Assembly (NCBI GenBank): GCA_030450335.1
Contig: JAKDIS010000006.1
Location: 1-41,808 of the forward strand
Length of the DNA: 41,808 nt
Reading direction: 5' to 3'
Origin: Corynebacterium sp.
Lineage (GTDB): Bacteria; Actinomycetota; Actinomycetes; Mycobacteriales; Mycobacteriaceae
Shown here piece by piece: positions 1 to 8,735 of this stretch. The number at the start of each line of letters is the position of its first letter. Positions within the stretch are counted from its first letter, which is position 1. A program made the translations under genes and the position numbers. The notes under the pieces are model-generated. The model was not told the origin of the DNA, ran no database searches, and saw only the letters and a list, made by a program, of their open reading frames with translations.

Positions 1-30
1 TGCCCCACCCTGCACGGATCCACCCCCGTG

Positions 31-498
31 TCACACGTTCGTCACATTCGTCCGAATGATGCCGATGGTCTCCGCCCCCAGTGCGACCACGAGCGAGGCG
101 ATCACGGTGACCCCCATGGCGGTGTGGTCGAAGAAGTCCATGTCACGCAGCACCAGGAGCACACACAGGACGACGACGATCTTGATCAGCCAGGAACCCA
201 ACGTGATGATCATCGTGGTCTGCGGCGAGGTGTTGGAGGTCAACAGCACCACCGCCACGGTCGCCAGCACGAAACCACCGCCGATCGCCGCGCCGAGGAG
301 CACCCCCCACAACCCCTCGAGGCCGCGGAAGTTGCCCCACAGCGCCAGGGAGATCACCGTGATCACCAGGAGGCCGATCGCCCCCGACCGCGCCGCGTTC
401 AGCAACGGGCGCCGGTGGTCTGCCATGTCCCCGTCCGACTCGTTGATCTCCGGGAGGTCGGCGGGGTCGGTCGTCTGCTCGTTGTTCTGCTCATTCAC
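31..498 (-). CDS. atpI: AtpI-like four-helix membrane protein upstream of the ATP synthase operon
   Basis: A 155-residue protein with a polar N-terminus and four hydrophobic segments, roughly residues 36-52, 62-86, 94-116 and 124-148. This is the size and layout of the AtpI family, which precedes atpB in many bacteria and is thought to help c-ring assembly or Mg2+ supply. The name rests on topology and on gene order: in Corynebacterium the sua5-wecA pair is followed by atpI and atpB, and atpB would lie just beyond the left edge. The reading frame is open upstream to 588, but the GTG at 498 is preferred because it clears the wecA stop at 533 and has a TAGGCT box ending 7 nt before it, as in a leaderless start. 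Family sequence identity is weak, so the symbol is tentative. Confidence 0.65.
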   Translation of the reverse strand: MNEQNNEQTTDPADLPEINESDGDMADHRRPLLNAARSGAIGLLVITVISLALWGNFRGLEGLWGVLLGAAIGGGFVLATVAVVLLTSNTSPQTTMIITLGSWLIKIVVVLCVLLVLRDMDFFDHTAMGVTVIASLVVALGAETIGIIRTNVTNV

Positions 499-532
499 GG
501 GGTACAGCCTAGCTGTCCCCCACGGCGACGAC

Positions 533-1729
533 CTACCCGGTCGCGACGGCCTTGCTCCCGCCGGCACCGTCACCGGAGGCGTCCCCACGCCCCCGCCACA
601 GCGGCACGGCCGTGAACGCCGTCGCCAGCAGGATCGCCACCCCGAAGACGATCGCCGCGATCGGCAACGGGAGCACCGTGGACCCCACGGCCCCGAGGGC
701 GACCACGCCGACCCACGTGTAGAGCACCAGCACGACCTGCTTCTGGGAGTGACCCAGTCGCAGGAGCCGGTGGTGCAGGTGCTGCTTGTCCGGGGCGAAG
801 GGGCTCTTGCCCGCCTTCAACCGGCGGACGACCGCCATCAGCAGGTCCAGCATCGGGATGAACAGCGCGGCGATCACCACCAGCACCGGGGTCATCAACG
901 CCAGGAAGTCCGCGGGGCCGTAGAGCGCCATGTTGATCCGACCCGACGCCGAGACGCTCGCCGCGGCCAGCAGCAGCCCGATCAGCATGGACCCGGAGTC
1001 CCCCATGAATATCCGCGCCGGCGAGAAGTTGTGCGGCAGGAACCCCAGGCACACGCCCAGCAGGCCGGCCGAGATCATCGCCGGCGGATAGGCGCTGACC
1101 GTGCCGCCCTGGTCGTGCAGGATCGTCAGGGAGTAGATCAGCAGCGTCGCCGCGGCGATCGCGCCCAGGCCGGCGGCGAGACCGTCCAATCCGTCCACGA
1201 AGTTCATCGCGTTGATGATGGCCACCGTCAGCAGAGCCGTCAAGATCGTGGACTGGACCTGATCGAGGATCAACGTGGTGCCGTCGCCGAACGGCGAGTA
1301 GATCAGGTACCACGACAAACCGGCCAGGCTCATCGCCACGGAGCCGGCAACCTGGCCGCCGAGCTTGAGCACCCAGGAGATGTCGAAGAGGTCGTCGACC
1401 ACCCCCACGATCACGATCACGAAGGCGGCGGCGACGACAGCCACCATGTCCGGGGTCACCGGGGGGAACCCACGGTTCAACGCGGGCAGCTGGTTGGCCA
1501 CCAGCACGGCGACAACGAAGCCGGTGAACATCGCCACCCCGCCGAGCCGCGGGGTCGGCACCGTGTGCACGTCGCGGGAGCGCGGGGCGGTCATGCGTCC
1601 GAACCGGATCATGATCATGCGGATCACACCGGTGGTCAGGTACGTGGTGACCAGGCCCACGAGCAGGATCAGCGCCAGCTCACGGAACGGCACACCCACC
1701 CCGGACCAGGACGCCGCGGACAGCTCCAT
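533..1729 (-). CDS. wecA: Polyprenyl-phosphate GlcNAc-1-phosphate transferase (WecA/Rfe family)
   Basis: Integral membrane enzyme of glycosyltransferase family 4 (MraY/WecA/TagO). It transfers a sugar-1-phosphate, usually GlcNAc-1-P, from its UDP form to decaprenyl phosphate, starting cell-wall linker and arabinogalactan assembly in mycolata. The 398-residue protein has many hydrophobic helices and the family's cytoplasmic motifs: DVHTVPTPRLGG near residue 54, VDDLFD in the first acidic loop, NFVDGLDGLA near residue 175, MGDSGS near residue 240, and the sugar-binding DKQHLHHRLLRLG near residue 317. The ATG at 1729 lies 2 nt after the sua5 stop codon, and its GAGG ribosome-binding site sits inside the sua5 end, so the two are probably coupled. 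The same neighbour pair is found in C. glutamicum (rfe after sua5), by memory. Confidence 0.93.
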   Translation of the reverse strand: MELSAASWSGVGVPFRELALILLVGLVTTYLTTGVIRMIMIRFGRMTAPRSRDVHTVPTPRLGGVAMFTGFVVAVLVANQLPALNRGFPPVTPDMVAVVAAAFVIVIVGVVDDLFDISWVLKLGGQVAGSVAMSLAGLSWYLIYSPFGDGTTLILDQVQSTILTALLTVAIINAMNFVDGLDGLAAGLGAIAAATLLIYSLTILHDQGGTVSAYPPAMISAGLLGVCLGFLPHNFSPARIFMGDSGSMLIGLLLAAASVSASGRINMALYGPADFLALMTPVLVVIAALFIPMLDLLMAVVRRLKAGKSPFAPDKQHLHHRLLRLGHSQKQVVLVLYTWVGVVALGAVGSTVLPLPIAAIVFGVAILLATAFTAVPLWRGRGDASGDGAGGSKAVATG

Positions 1730-1731
1730 CC

Positions 1732-2406
1732 TCAGTTGCCCCGGGCGGAGTCGTCGGCGAGCAGGGCCTCGGCAGACACGCCCAGCACCTCGCCGACCCG
1801 GTCGGCGCTGATGGCACCGTCGCGCAGGATGCGCGGACGGTGACCGGACAGGTCAACGATCGTGGAGGCCGTACCGATGGACGCCTCCCCGGCGTCGAGG
1901 TAGACCGACACCGAGTCGCCGAGCTGCCCGCGTGCCTCGGCGGCGGTGAGTGCGGCCGGACTACCGGAGATGTTCGCGCTGGAGACCGCCATCGGCCCGG
2001 TCTGCTGGAGCAGTTCGATCGCCAGCGGGTGCAGCGGCATGCGCAGCGCCACGGTCCCGCGGGTGTCCCCCAGGTTCCACGGCAGGCTGGGCGCCTGGTG
2101 GGTCACGATGGTCAGCCCGCCGGGCCAGAAGGCCTCGGTGAGCAGGCGCACCGTCTCGTTGTAGTCGCGGACCAGCCCGGCGACGGTGTCCCAGGAGCCG
2201 ATGAGCACGGGCACCGGCATGTCCGGGCCACGGTGCTTGGCACGCAGCAGGGCGGCGACGGCGTCGTTGTCGAAGGCGTCGGCACCGATGCCGTACACCG
2301 TGTCGGTGGGGGTGACCACCAGACGTCCGGCCTTCACCGCGCTCAGTGCGGCGGCGACACCGCTCTGCCTGCCCTCGTCCTCGTTGCAGTCGTAGGTCTG
2401 TGCCAT
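1732..2406 (-). CDS. tsaC: L-threonylcarbamoyladenylate synthase (Sua5/YrdC/TsaC)
   Basis: Makes threonylcarbamoyl-AMP from threonine, bicarbonate and ATP, the first step of the t6A37 modification of ANN-decoding tRNAs. The 224-residue protein has a YrdC domain covering most of its length: VTPTDTVYGIGADAF near residue 31, the KHRG basic motif near residue 57, RMPLHPLAIELL near residue 121 and the VSSANISGSPA signature near residue 140. It is the short form, with only a brief tail after the YrdC domain rather than the separate Sua5 domain of longer homologues. It follows prmC after 55 nt. That gap contains a TAAGGT box at 2450-2445 on the coding strand, which could be an internal promoter, though no good -35 accompanies it. 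Confidence 0.92.
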   Translation of the reverse strand: MAQTYDCNEDEGRQSGVAAALSAVKAGRLVVTPTDTVYGIGADAFDNDAVAALLRAKHRGPDMPVPVLIGSWDTVAGLVRDYNETVRLLTEAFWPGGLTIVTHQAPSLPWNLGDTRGTVALRMPLHPLAIELLQQTGPMAVSSANISGSPAALTAAEARGQLGDSVSVYLDAGEASIGTASTIVDLSGHRPRILRDGAISADRVGEVLGVSAEALLADDSARGN

Positions 2407-2461
2407 GCTCCGCGCCGTCCGTCCTCTCGTGTCGTTGGTTGCTTACCTTAACCCGTTCACT

Positions 2462-3469
2462 CTAGCCCCGTGTGGGCCGGTGGCCGGGATCGCGGTGCAC
2501 CTGGCCGGTGACGAACCTGTCCCGGCCAGCGAAGTCCCGGTGTTGCTCCAGCTCGGTGACGCCCACGCCGGCCAGGATCTGACGGACGTCCGCGCCGGTG
2601 GAGTCGTCGTGTTCGACGGCCACGCCCGCACTCGGGGCGGCGACGAGGTCGATGACCTCCGCCAGTGGGCGCATCAGCTCCAGGCCGTCCGTCCCGGAGA
2701 AGACCGCGGCGTGCGGGTCACGGGCGACCTCCGGGGAGACCTCGGTGGTCTCCGGGACGTACGGCGGATTGGACGCCACGATGTCGGCGGAGGCGACGAG
2801 TCCCAGCGCCACGACGTCTTCCGGCGTGGCGACGTCCGCCCGGTGGAACTCCACGGCGATCCGCGGATCCACGTGGCCCTCGGCGACCCAGGTCCGGTGG
2901 TTGTCACGGGCCTGTTCCACGCCCTGCGCGGTGATCTCCAGGCCGATGACACGGACGCCGACGGCGTCGACAGCGTCGACAGCATCTACTATCCCTCGGG
3001 TACCAAGCTCGTGGGCCACCCCCAGGGCGATCGTGCCCGGCCCGGAACACAGGTCGACGATGGTCAACGTGGGTTCCAGCAGGCGCGCGAAGAGCGGGTC
3101 CTCGCGCAGCGCCACACGCCGCTGGGCCTCACCGGCCACCCAGTCGATCAGCAGATCGGTCTCGGGACGCGGGACGAACACCCCCGGGCCGACCGCCAGG
3201 TCGATGCCCGCGACCGTCCCGTACCCCAGGATCCACTGCAGCGGTTCGCGCTCAACGCGTCGCTGCAGCATCGTGGCGAAGGACGCCGGGACGGCGTCGC
3301 CGCCGCGCATGACCAGGTCCAACGGGCCGACGTCCACCCCCGACTCGCGGGTGAGGGCGGCGGCCATGAGCACGCGCGCATCGTGTGCGGCTGACTCCAC
3401 CCCGGCCGAGGACAACGCCGAGGCGGCGTCCCGCAGCGCCGCCGACACGCTCGCAGCGTCCTGCGTCAC
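2462..3469 (-). CDS. prmC: Peptide chain release factor N5-glutamine methyltransferase
   Basis: SAM-dependent enzyme that methylates the glutamine of the GGQ motif in release factors, here presumably the product of prfA directly upstream. The 335-residue protein has an N-terminal helical substrate domain with PLQWILGYG near residue 76, FVPRPETDLL near residue 97, motif I VDLCSGPGTIALGVA near residue 138 and the catalytic NPPYVPETTEVSPEVA near residue 230. The start is GTG at 3469, 7 nt after the prfA stop. Oddities: between motif I and the next strand (VIGLE) lies a short duplication reading DAVDAVDAV, encoded by 9-nt tandem units, and the C-terminal HRPTRG tail is not obviously conserved. 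A prmC gene next to prfA is the usual bacterial arrangement, so the assignment is firm. Confidence 0.93.
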   Translation of the reverse strand: MTQDAASVSAALRDAASALSSAGVESAAHDARVLMAAALTRESGVDVGPLDLVMRGGDAVPASFATMLQRRVEREPLQWILGYGTVAGIDLAVGPGVFVPRPETDLLIDWVAGEAQRRVALREDPLFARLLEPTLTIVDLCSGPGTIALGVAHELGTRGIVDAVDAVDAVGVRVIGLEITAQGVEQARDNHRTWVAEGHVDPRIAVEFHRADVATPEDVVALGLVASADIVASNPPYVPETTEVSPEVARDPHAAVFSGTDGLELMRPLAEVIDLVAAPSAGVAVEHDDSTGADVRQILAGVGVTELEQHRDFAGRDRFVTGQVHRDPGHRPTRG

Positions 3470-3476
3470 CGCGGTC

Positions 3477-4562
3477 CTACTCCCCCGCCTCGAGCCGGCT
3501 CTGACGCTCCGCCTCGCTCAACGCGCCGAAGAGCGCGTCGAGGTCACCGTCGAGGACGGCGTCGAGGTTGTTCGCCTTGTAGCCGATGCGGTGGTCCGAG
3601 ACCCGCGACTCTGGGAAGTTGTAGGTCCGGATGCGCTCGGAACGGTCCATCGTGCGGATCTGTGCGGCGCGTCCCTCCGCGGCCACGGCGTCCGCCTCCT
3701 CCTCCTTCATCTGCTGGAGGCGTGCGGCGAGCACCTGCATGGCGCGCGCACGGTTCTGGATCTGGGAACGTTCCTTCTGACACGTCACCACGATGCCCGT
3801 GGGCAGGTGGGTGATGCGCACCGCCGAGTCGGTGGTGTTCACGCCCTGACCGCCCTTACCGGAGGAACGGTAGACGTCGACGCGGATGTCCTTGTCGTCG
3901 ATCTCCACGTCCTCGACCTCGTCGGGCTCCGGGTAGACCAGCACGCCGGCGGCGGAGGTCTGGATGCGGCCCTGCGACTCGGTCACCGGGATACGCTGCA
4001 CCCGGTGCACGCCGCCCTCGTACTTGAACACGCTCCACGCGCCGTCGCGGCCTGGCTGCTTGGCGCGCACGGACATGGTCATGTCCTTCACGCCGCCCAG
4101 GTCGGTCTCGTTGACGTCGAGGACCTCGAAGGTGAAGCCGTGCTTCTCTCCGTAGCGCTGGTACATGCGTGCCAGCTCCCCGGCGAACAGCGCGGCCTCC
4201 TCGCCACCGGCACCGGACTTGATCTCCATGACCACGTCCTCACTGTCGTGGGGGTCGCGCGGGGCGAGCAGGTCGGTGAGCTTCTCCTCGAGACCCGGCA
4301 GGTCCGCGGCGAGGCGGTCGGCCTCGGCGGCGAAGTCCGGGTCCTCGGAGGCCATCTCGCGGGCGGCCTCGAGGTCGTCGCGGGTCTCCACGAGCTTGTT
4401 GTAGGTCTGGATGACCGGCTGCAGCTCGCTGAATCGCTTGGCCACGCGGCGGGCCGCGGCGGCGTCGTTGTGCAGCTCCGGGTCGGCCAACTGCATCTCC
4501 AGGCCCTGGTACTCCGACAGGATGTCGTCGACCTTGGAGGGGGAACCGGCGAAGTCACTCAT
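3477..4562 (-). CDS. prfA: Peptide chain release factor 1
   Basis: Class I release factor reading UAG and UAA and releasing the nascent chain. The 361-residue length is standard. The codon-recognition loop reads [16 protein letters not shown] near residue 187 (a P-x-T tripeptide, which marks RF1 rather than RF2), and the peptidyl-transferase loop [16 protein letters not shown] near residue 230 carries the GGQ glutamine modified by PrmC. The ATG at 4562 overlaps the end of rho by 8 bp (ATGAGTGA), so its translation is probably coupled to rho. The order rho-prfA-prmC-sua5-wecA is conserved in Corynebacterium by memory, so termination of transcription and of translation share one transcript. Confidence 0.96.
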   Translation of the reverse strand: MSDFAGSPSKVDDILSEYQGLEMQLADPELHNDAAAARRVAKRFSELQPVIQTYNKLVETRDDLEAAREMASEDPDFAAEADRLAADLPGLEEKLTDLLAPRDPHDSEDVVMEIKSGAGGEEAALFAGELARMYQRYGEKHGFTFEVLDVNETDLGGVKDMTMSVRAKQPGRDGAWSVFKYEGGVHRVQRIPVTESQGRIQTSAAGVLVYPEPDEVEDVEIDDKDIRVDVYRSSGKGGQGVNTTDSAVRITHLPTGIVVTCQKERSQIQNRARAMQVLAARLQQMKEEEADAVAAEGRAAQIRTMDRSERIRTYNFPESRVSDHRIGYKANNLDAVLDGDLDALFGALSEAERQSRLEAGE

Positions 4563-6435
4563 CGTCGTCCTCCCCGGCCAGCGGTGCGGACGAGGCGATC
4601 TGCAGCATGAAGTCGCGGTTCGTCTTCGACTTGCGCAGCTGCTTGTTCAGCAGCTCGATCGCGGCCTGCGGGTCGAGCGCGGAGAGGATGCGGCGCAGCT
4701 TGTGCAGCAGGCGCGCCTCGTCCGGGCCGAGCAGCAGCTCGTCCTTGCGCGTGCCGGACGGGTTGACGTCCACCGCGGGGAACATGCGACGCTCGGCGAT
4801 CTTGCGGTCCAGCTTCAGCTCCGCGTTGCCGGTGCCCTTGAACTCCTCGAAGATCACGGTGTCGCCGGCGGAGCCGGTCTCGACCATGGCGGTGGCGATG
4901 ATGGTCAGCGAGCCACCGTCCTCGATGTTGCGGGCCGCGCCGAGGAAACGCTTCGGCGGGTACAGGGCGTTGGAGTCCACACCACCGGAGAGGATGCGGC
5001 CCGACGCCGGCGAGGAGTTGTTGTACGCACGGCCCAGACGGGTGATGGAGTCAAGCAGCACCACGACGTCCTTGCCCTGCTCCACCAGGCGCTTCGCCCG
5101 CTCGATGGCGAGCTCGGCGATGGCGGTGTGCTCGTTCGGCGGACGGTCGAACGTGGAGGCGATGACCTCACCGCGCACGGAGCGCTGCATGTCGGTGACT
5201 TCCTCGGGACGCTCGTCCACCAGGACGACCATGAGGTAGCACTCGGGGTTGTTCACCGTGATGGCGTTGGCGATGTCCTGCAGGATCGTGGTCTTGCCGG
5301 CCTTCGGCGGGGAGACGATCAGGGCACGCTGCCCCTTGCCGATCGGCATGATCAGGTCGATGACACGGGTGGTCAGGATCTTCGGCTCGGTCTCCAGGCG
5401 AAGACGCTGGTTGGGGTACAGCGGGGTGAGGTTGTTGAACTTCGGACGCTGTGCGGCCTGCCCCGGGGCGAGTCCGTTGACGGTGTCGACGGAGTTGAGC
5501 GGGGTGTACTTCTGACGGTTGCGGTTGCGTCCGCCGCCGCCACCGGCCTGCTGTGCCTTGGCGCCGGGACGGATGGTGCCGGTGATCGCGTCACCGTGGC
5601 GCATCCCGAACTTGCGCACCATCTGGATCGGCACGTACACGTCCGTCGGCCCGGCGTGGTAGCCGGTGGTGCGGATGAAGGCGGTGTTGGCGTCGGCGAA
5701 GTCGAGGATGCCGGCGACCGGGGTCGGAGGCTCGTTGTTGCCGCCGTTGTTGTTGCCGCCGCCGTTGCCGCCGTCGTTCTGGTTGTTCTGGTTGTTGCGG
5801 TTGCCGCGATCGTTCCGGTCGTTGCGGTCGTTGCGGTTCCCCCGGTTGCCACGCTCGCTCCGGTCGTTGCGGTTGCGACCGCCGCGCTCGTCGGAGTTCT
5901 GCTGGTTGCCCCCCTGGTTTCCGCCCTGGTTGCCACCCTGGTTCCCCTGGCCACCGCCCTGCTCGCCCTTGCCCCGGTTACGACGGTTGCGACGGTTGCG
6001 GCGACCACGACGGCCACCCTCCTCGTCGGAGTCATTGCGGTCGTTACGGTCGTTGCGGTCGCCACGCTCCTGCGTGCCCTGGTCGACGCCCGCGCTCGCG
6101 TCCGCCGCGGTGTTGTCGGCCTTCGCCGCGTTGTTGTCGGCCTGTGCCGCGTCCTTCTCGGCGGGAACCTGCTGCGTCATCGGCGCCTCCTGGGTCTGTG
6201 GTGCGTCCTTCTTGTCCTTCGCCGGCTTGGCGTCCTTGGCATCCTTGGCATCCTTGCCAGCCGGACCACGCTGTCCGCCGATCCCGGCGCTGGCGATCGC
6301 GGAGACCAGATCCCCCTTACGCATCCCGGAGGTCCCCTTCAACCCCTGCGATGTCGCGATCTGCTTGAGTTCCGCCAGTTTCAGGGAGGCAAGCCCGTCG
6401 TTCTGTGCCCTGGAGACGATGTCCGGCAAAGTCAC
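4555..6435 (-). CDS. rho: Transcription termination factor Rho with long N/R/D-rich insertion
   Basis: Hexameric RNA-dependent ATPase that terminates transcription. Domains of the 626-residue protein in order: Rho_N helical domain (about 10-48, with [17 protein letters not shown]), a disordered insertion (about 55-240) that is first Ala/Lys/Asp-rich and then rich in Asn, Arg, Asp and Gly, the cold-shock-like primary RNA site (about 245-290), and the ATPase core with Walker A PPKAGKTT near residue 380 and Walker [17 protein letters not shown] near residue 460. Such insertions are typical of actinobacterial Rho proteins and raise RNA affinity. This one contains [13 protein letters not shown], also found in the DEAD-box helicase of this window. 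The start is GTG at 6435 with AAAGGA 5 nt upstream. The gene is preceded by a 451-bp gene-free region. Confidence 0.96.
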   Translation of the reverse strand: MTLPDIVSRAQNDGLASLKLAELKQIATSQGLKGTSGMRKGDLVSAIASAGIGGQRGPAGKDAKDAKDAKPAKDKKDAPQTQEAPMTQQVPAEKDAAQADNNAAKADNTAADASAGVDQGTQERGDRNDRNDRNDSDEEGGRRGRRNRRNRRNRGKGEQGGGQGNQGGNQGGNQGGNQQNSDERGGRNRNDRSERGNRGNRNDRNDRNDRGNRNNQNNQNDGGNGGGNNNGGNNEPPTPVAGILDFADANTAFIRTTGYHAGPTDVYVPIQMVRKFGMRHGDAITGTIRPGAKAQQAGGGGGRNRNRQKYTPLNSVDTVNGLAPGQAAQRPKFNNLTPLYPNQRLRLETEPKILTTRVIDLIMPIGKGQRALIVSPPKAGKTTILQDIANAITVNNPECYLMVVLVDERPEEVTDMQRSVRGEVIASTFDRPPNEHTAIAELAIERAKRLVEQGKDVVVLLDSITRLGRAYNNSSPASGRILSGGVDSNALYPPKRFLGAARNIEDGGSLTIIATAMVETGSAGDTVIFEEFKGTGNAELKLDRKIAERRMFPAVDVNPSGTRKDELLLGPDEARLLHKLRRILSALDPQAAIELLNKQLRKSKTNRDFMLQIASSAPLAGEDDDE

Positions 6436-6854
6436 AGGTGTCCTTTCGGTTCACCTCCCCCTGCTCACCCGCCCGCGGTCGTGACCGCGGCCTGGTCCCT
6501 GTCCCCGCGGACCGGCACACCCCACGGGCGTTACCGGTCCCAGACGGCGGCAGGACAATGGAAGGTGACGTGCTCGAGTGAGTCGTCGTTTATGTGGAAT
6601 GGATGTCACGGTGCGCGCGGACAACTGGTCCGGCGCCGGGGCAGACGAACACTCCCGGCGGATGAGATGTCGGTGCGGTGTACCCGCGTGGATCTCCGTG
6701 ACTCCGGATGACCGCCCACCGTCTCGGACCGATTCGGTGACCCCGTAAATTCCTGGGGTCCTCGGGATGGCGGTGGTCGGTTCTCGTCGACGATGGTACC
6801 ACCCCGGCACACCGGTGGTGCTAATCCACGCACCGGCGCGGAGGTCGTCCGGCA

Positions 6855-6871
6855 GGACGCACGGTGCGTCC
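6855..6871. promoter_or_regulatory. Perfect palindrome, candidate repressor operator of the acyl-CoA ligase gene
   Basis: GGACGCAC, a single central G, then GTGCGTCC form a perfect 8-1-8 palindrome. It ends 2 nt before the -10 box at 6874-6879, so it fills the spacer where a repressor would block RNA polymerase. This is the geometry of TetR-family operators, which often control fatty-acid degradation genes. The regulator is not in this window. Confidence 0.55.
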
Positions 6872-6873
6872 CC

Positions 6874-6879
6874 TATCCT
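6874..6879 (+). promoter_or_regulatory. -10 element of a leaderless promoter for the acyl-CoA ligase
   Basis: TATCCT fits the corynebacterial -10 consensus TANNNT and ends 7 nt before the ATG at 6887, so transcription should begin at or next to the start codon. No clear -35 box is seen. Confidence 0.5.
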
Positions 6880-6886
6880 TGAGGTC

Positions 6887-8722
6887 ATGGACGCCACCCA
6901 CCACATGGACGCACGCACCAGATCAGGTCCGGCTCCCAGCACCGCGCCACTGACCGTGTCGACGATGCACGAGTACCCCCTGACAATGGCCTCCGTGCTG
7001 GAGTACGGACGCGTCGTCCACGGCACGACGACGGTGCGCACCTACTACGGGGACTCCCCCGAGGACACCACCTTCGCCCAGGTCGGTGGACGCGCCGCGG
7101 CCCTGGCCCACGCACTGACCGACGTCGTCGGGGTGGAGACCGGCCAACGTGTCGCCACGTTCATGCCGAACATCACCGAGCACCTGGAGTCCCTGTTCGC
7201 GGTGACCTCCATGGGCGCGGTGCTGCAGCCGTTGAACTCCAACCTCGTCGCCGACCAGCTGGTGCACATCATCAACCACGCCGGTGACCAAGTGATCATC
7301 TGTTCGCCGCGGTCGTCCCGGCGCCTCGTCCCCGTGATGCCCGACTGCCCCGACGTCCACACCCTCGTCGTCACCGGCACCGGCGGCGACGCCGCGCGCA
7401 AGGAACTCTCCGACCTGCTCGCCGACGCCGGACGCGGCAGCATCCGCGTCCTCGGCTACGAGGAGCTCCTCGACGGCTACCCCACCAGCTACGACTGGCC
7501 CAACGTCGACGAGACGTCCCCCGCCGCACTGCTGTACTCCACCGGCACCACGGGTGCGCCGAAGGGCGTGGCCTACTCGCACCGGTCGATGTGGCTGCAC
7601 GCGATGAACCTGCGCACCCCCGACTCCTTCGGGATCCGCAACGGGCACAGTTTCCTGTGCGCCGTACCGATCTTCCACGTGTTGAGCTGGGGCGTGCCCA
7701 TCGCCGCGTTCATGGCCGGCACCCCCCTGGTGTTCCCCGGCGGCGCCGGCGGACCCGCCCACCTGGCGCACGTCATCGCCGACGCCATGCCCCGCATGGC
7801 CCACGGCGCGCCCAGCGTGTGGATGCAGCTGGTGGTCCACTACCAGCACACCCCGCCGGAGAAGATGAGCCTGCAGGAGATCATCTCGGGAGGCGCCCCA
7901 GTCCCGCCAGCCTTGATCGACGCCTGGGAGGAGCGGTACGGCGTGGACATGATCCACTCCTGGGGCATGACCGAGACCGGCCCGGTCGGCACCGTCGCCC
8001 GCACACCCGTCGGTGTCGGCGGTGAGGCCCGGCGGCGCTACCGCGACAGCCAGGGCCGCTTCCCCATCGGCATGGAGTTCCGCGTCGTCGGCGAGGACGG
8101 CACCCCGCAGCAGGCCAACGACCGCTCCAGCGGCGAGATCCAGGTGCGCGGCAACTGGGTGACCACGGACTACCACCACTCGCCCGCCTCCGCCGAGGGT
8201 GGGGCCGCCCACGTCTTCCGTGGCTCCGACGTCGACGACAACGACGACGCGGCCGGACGCTTCACCGACGACGGGTGGTTACGGACCGGCGACATCGGCA
8301 CGATCACCCGCGACGGCTACCTCACCGTGCACGACCGCCAGACCGACACCATCCGCTCCGGCGGGGAGTGGATCTACTCGGCGATCCTGGAGAACATCGT
8401 CATGGAGTCCGTCGTGGTCGCGGAGGCCGCGGTCATCGGTGTGCCGGACGAACGCTGGGGGCAGCGTCCCCTCGCCGTCGTGGTGACCACCCCCGGGGTG
8501 GAGCGTGGACGCGGGACCGCCGAGGAACTGGCGGCCGCGGTGGCCACGAAGGTCCCGCGGTGGATGGCACCGGAGTACTGGACGTTCGTCGACCGCATCG
8601 ACAAGACCTCCGTCGGCAAGTTCGACAAGAAGGACCTGCGCGCCCACCTCACCGACGGCGAGTTCGACGTGATCAAACTGCGAGGCCCCGGCGAGCCGAA
8701 GCCCGCCGGGGAGGAGCAGTAG
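6887..8722 (+). CDS. AMP-forming fatty-acyl-CoA synthetase (FadD/AlkK type)
   Basis: ANL-superfamily ligase that activates a carboxylic acid, probably a medium- or long-chain fatty acid, through an acyl-AMP to acyl-CoA. The 611-residue protein has the ATP-binding loop YSTGTTGAPKGV near residue 215, the WGMTETGP motif near residue 360, the adenylation hinge DGWLRTGDIG near residue 463, the DRQTDTIRSGGEWI segment near residue 484 that is closest to AlkK-type enzymes, and the C-terminal SVGKFDKKDLR with the catalytic lysine. The ATG at 6887 is chosen because a -10 box lies 7 nt upstream; a later ATG at 6965 is possible. The gene sits alone on the plus strand between rho and the threonine operon and converges on thrB with only 13 nt between stops. 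The substrate cannot be told from sequence. Confidence 0.88.
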   Translation: MDATHHMDARTRSGPAPSTAPLTVSTMHEYPLTMASVLEYGRVVHGTTTVRTYYGDSPEDTTFAQVGGRAAALAHALTDVVGVETGQRVATFMPNITEHLESLFAVTSMGAVLQPLNSNLVADQLVHIINHAGDQVIICSPRSSRRLVPVMPDCPDVHTLVVTGTGGDAARKELSDLLADAGRGSIRVLGYEELLDGYPTSYDWPNVDETSPAALLYSTGTTGAPKGVAYSHRSMWLHAMNLRTPDSFGIRNGHSFLCAVPIFHVLSWGVPIAAFMAGTPLVFPGGAGGPAHLAHVIADAMPRMAHGAPSVWMQLVVHYQHTPPEKMSLQEIISGGAPVPPALIDAWEERYGVDMIHSWGMTETGPVGTVARTPVGVGGEARRRYRDSQGRFPIGMEFRVVGEDGTPQQANDRSSGEIQVRGNWVTTDYHHSPASAEGGAAHVFRGSDVDDNDDAAGRFTDDGWLRTGDIGTITRDGYLTVHDRQTDTIRSGGEWIYSAILENIVMESVVVAEAAVIGVPDERWGQRPLAVVVTTPGVERGRGTAEELAAAVATKVPRWMAPEYWTFVDRIDKTSVGKFDKKDLRAHLTDGEFDVIKLRGPGEPKPAGEEQ

Positions 8723-8735
8723 AGGTCGGAAGAGG

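Larger units (their letters stand above)
6436..6886. other. Gene-free region: rho leader and divergent promoter region
   Basis: I see no convincing gene in these 451 bp. Reading toward rho, the last part should be its 5' leader. It contains a perfect 8-bp inverted repeat, CCGCGGTC at 6473-6480 and GACCGCGG at 6483-6490. Further right is GACCCC (6739-6744) facing GGGGTC (6755-6760), which could fold in either transcript. A TACCAT box on the minus strand (6798-6793) is a possible but weak rho promoter, which would give a leader of about 350 nt. The right end holds the palindrome and -10 element of the acyl-CoA ligase gene. A long leader would suit Rho autoregulation, known for rho in E. coli; here it is inference. 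Confidence 0.5.

Noticed and set aside
5720..6290. CRISPR-like or satellite repeats in rho
   Set aside because: The repeats are short codon repeats (RND, GNQ types) in frame within a disordered protein region, with no uniform repeats and unique spacers.
6451..7041. 196-codon minus-strand frame in the rho upstream region
   Set aside because: It overlaps the start of the acyl-CoA ligase, is low in structure, and lacks a ribosome site or any family resemblance.
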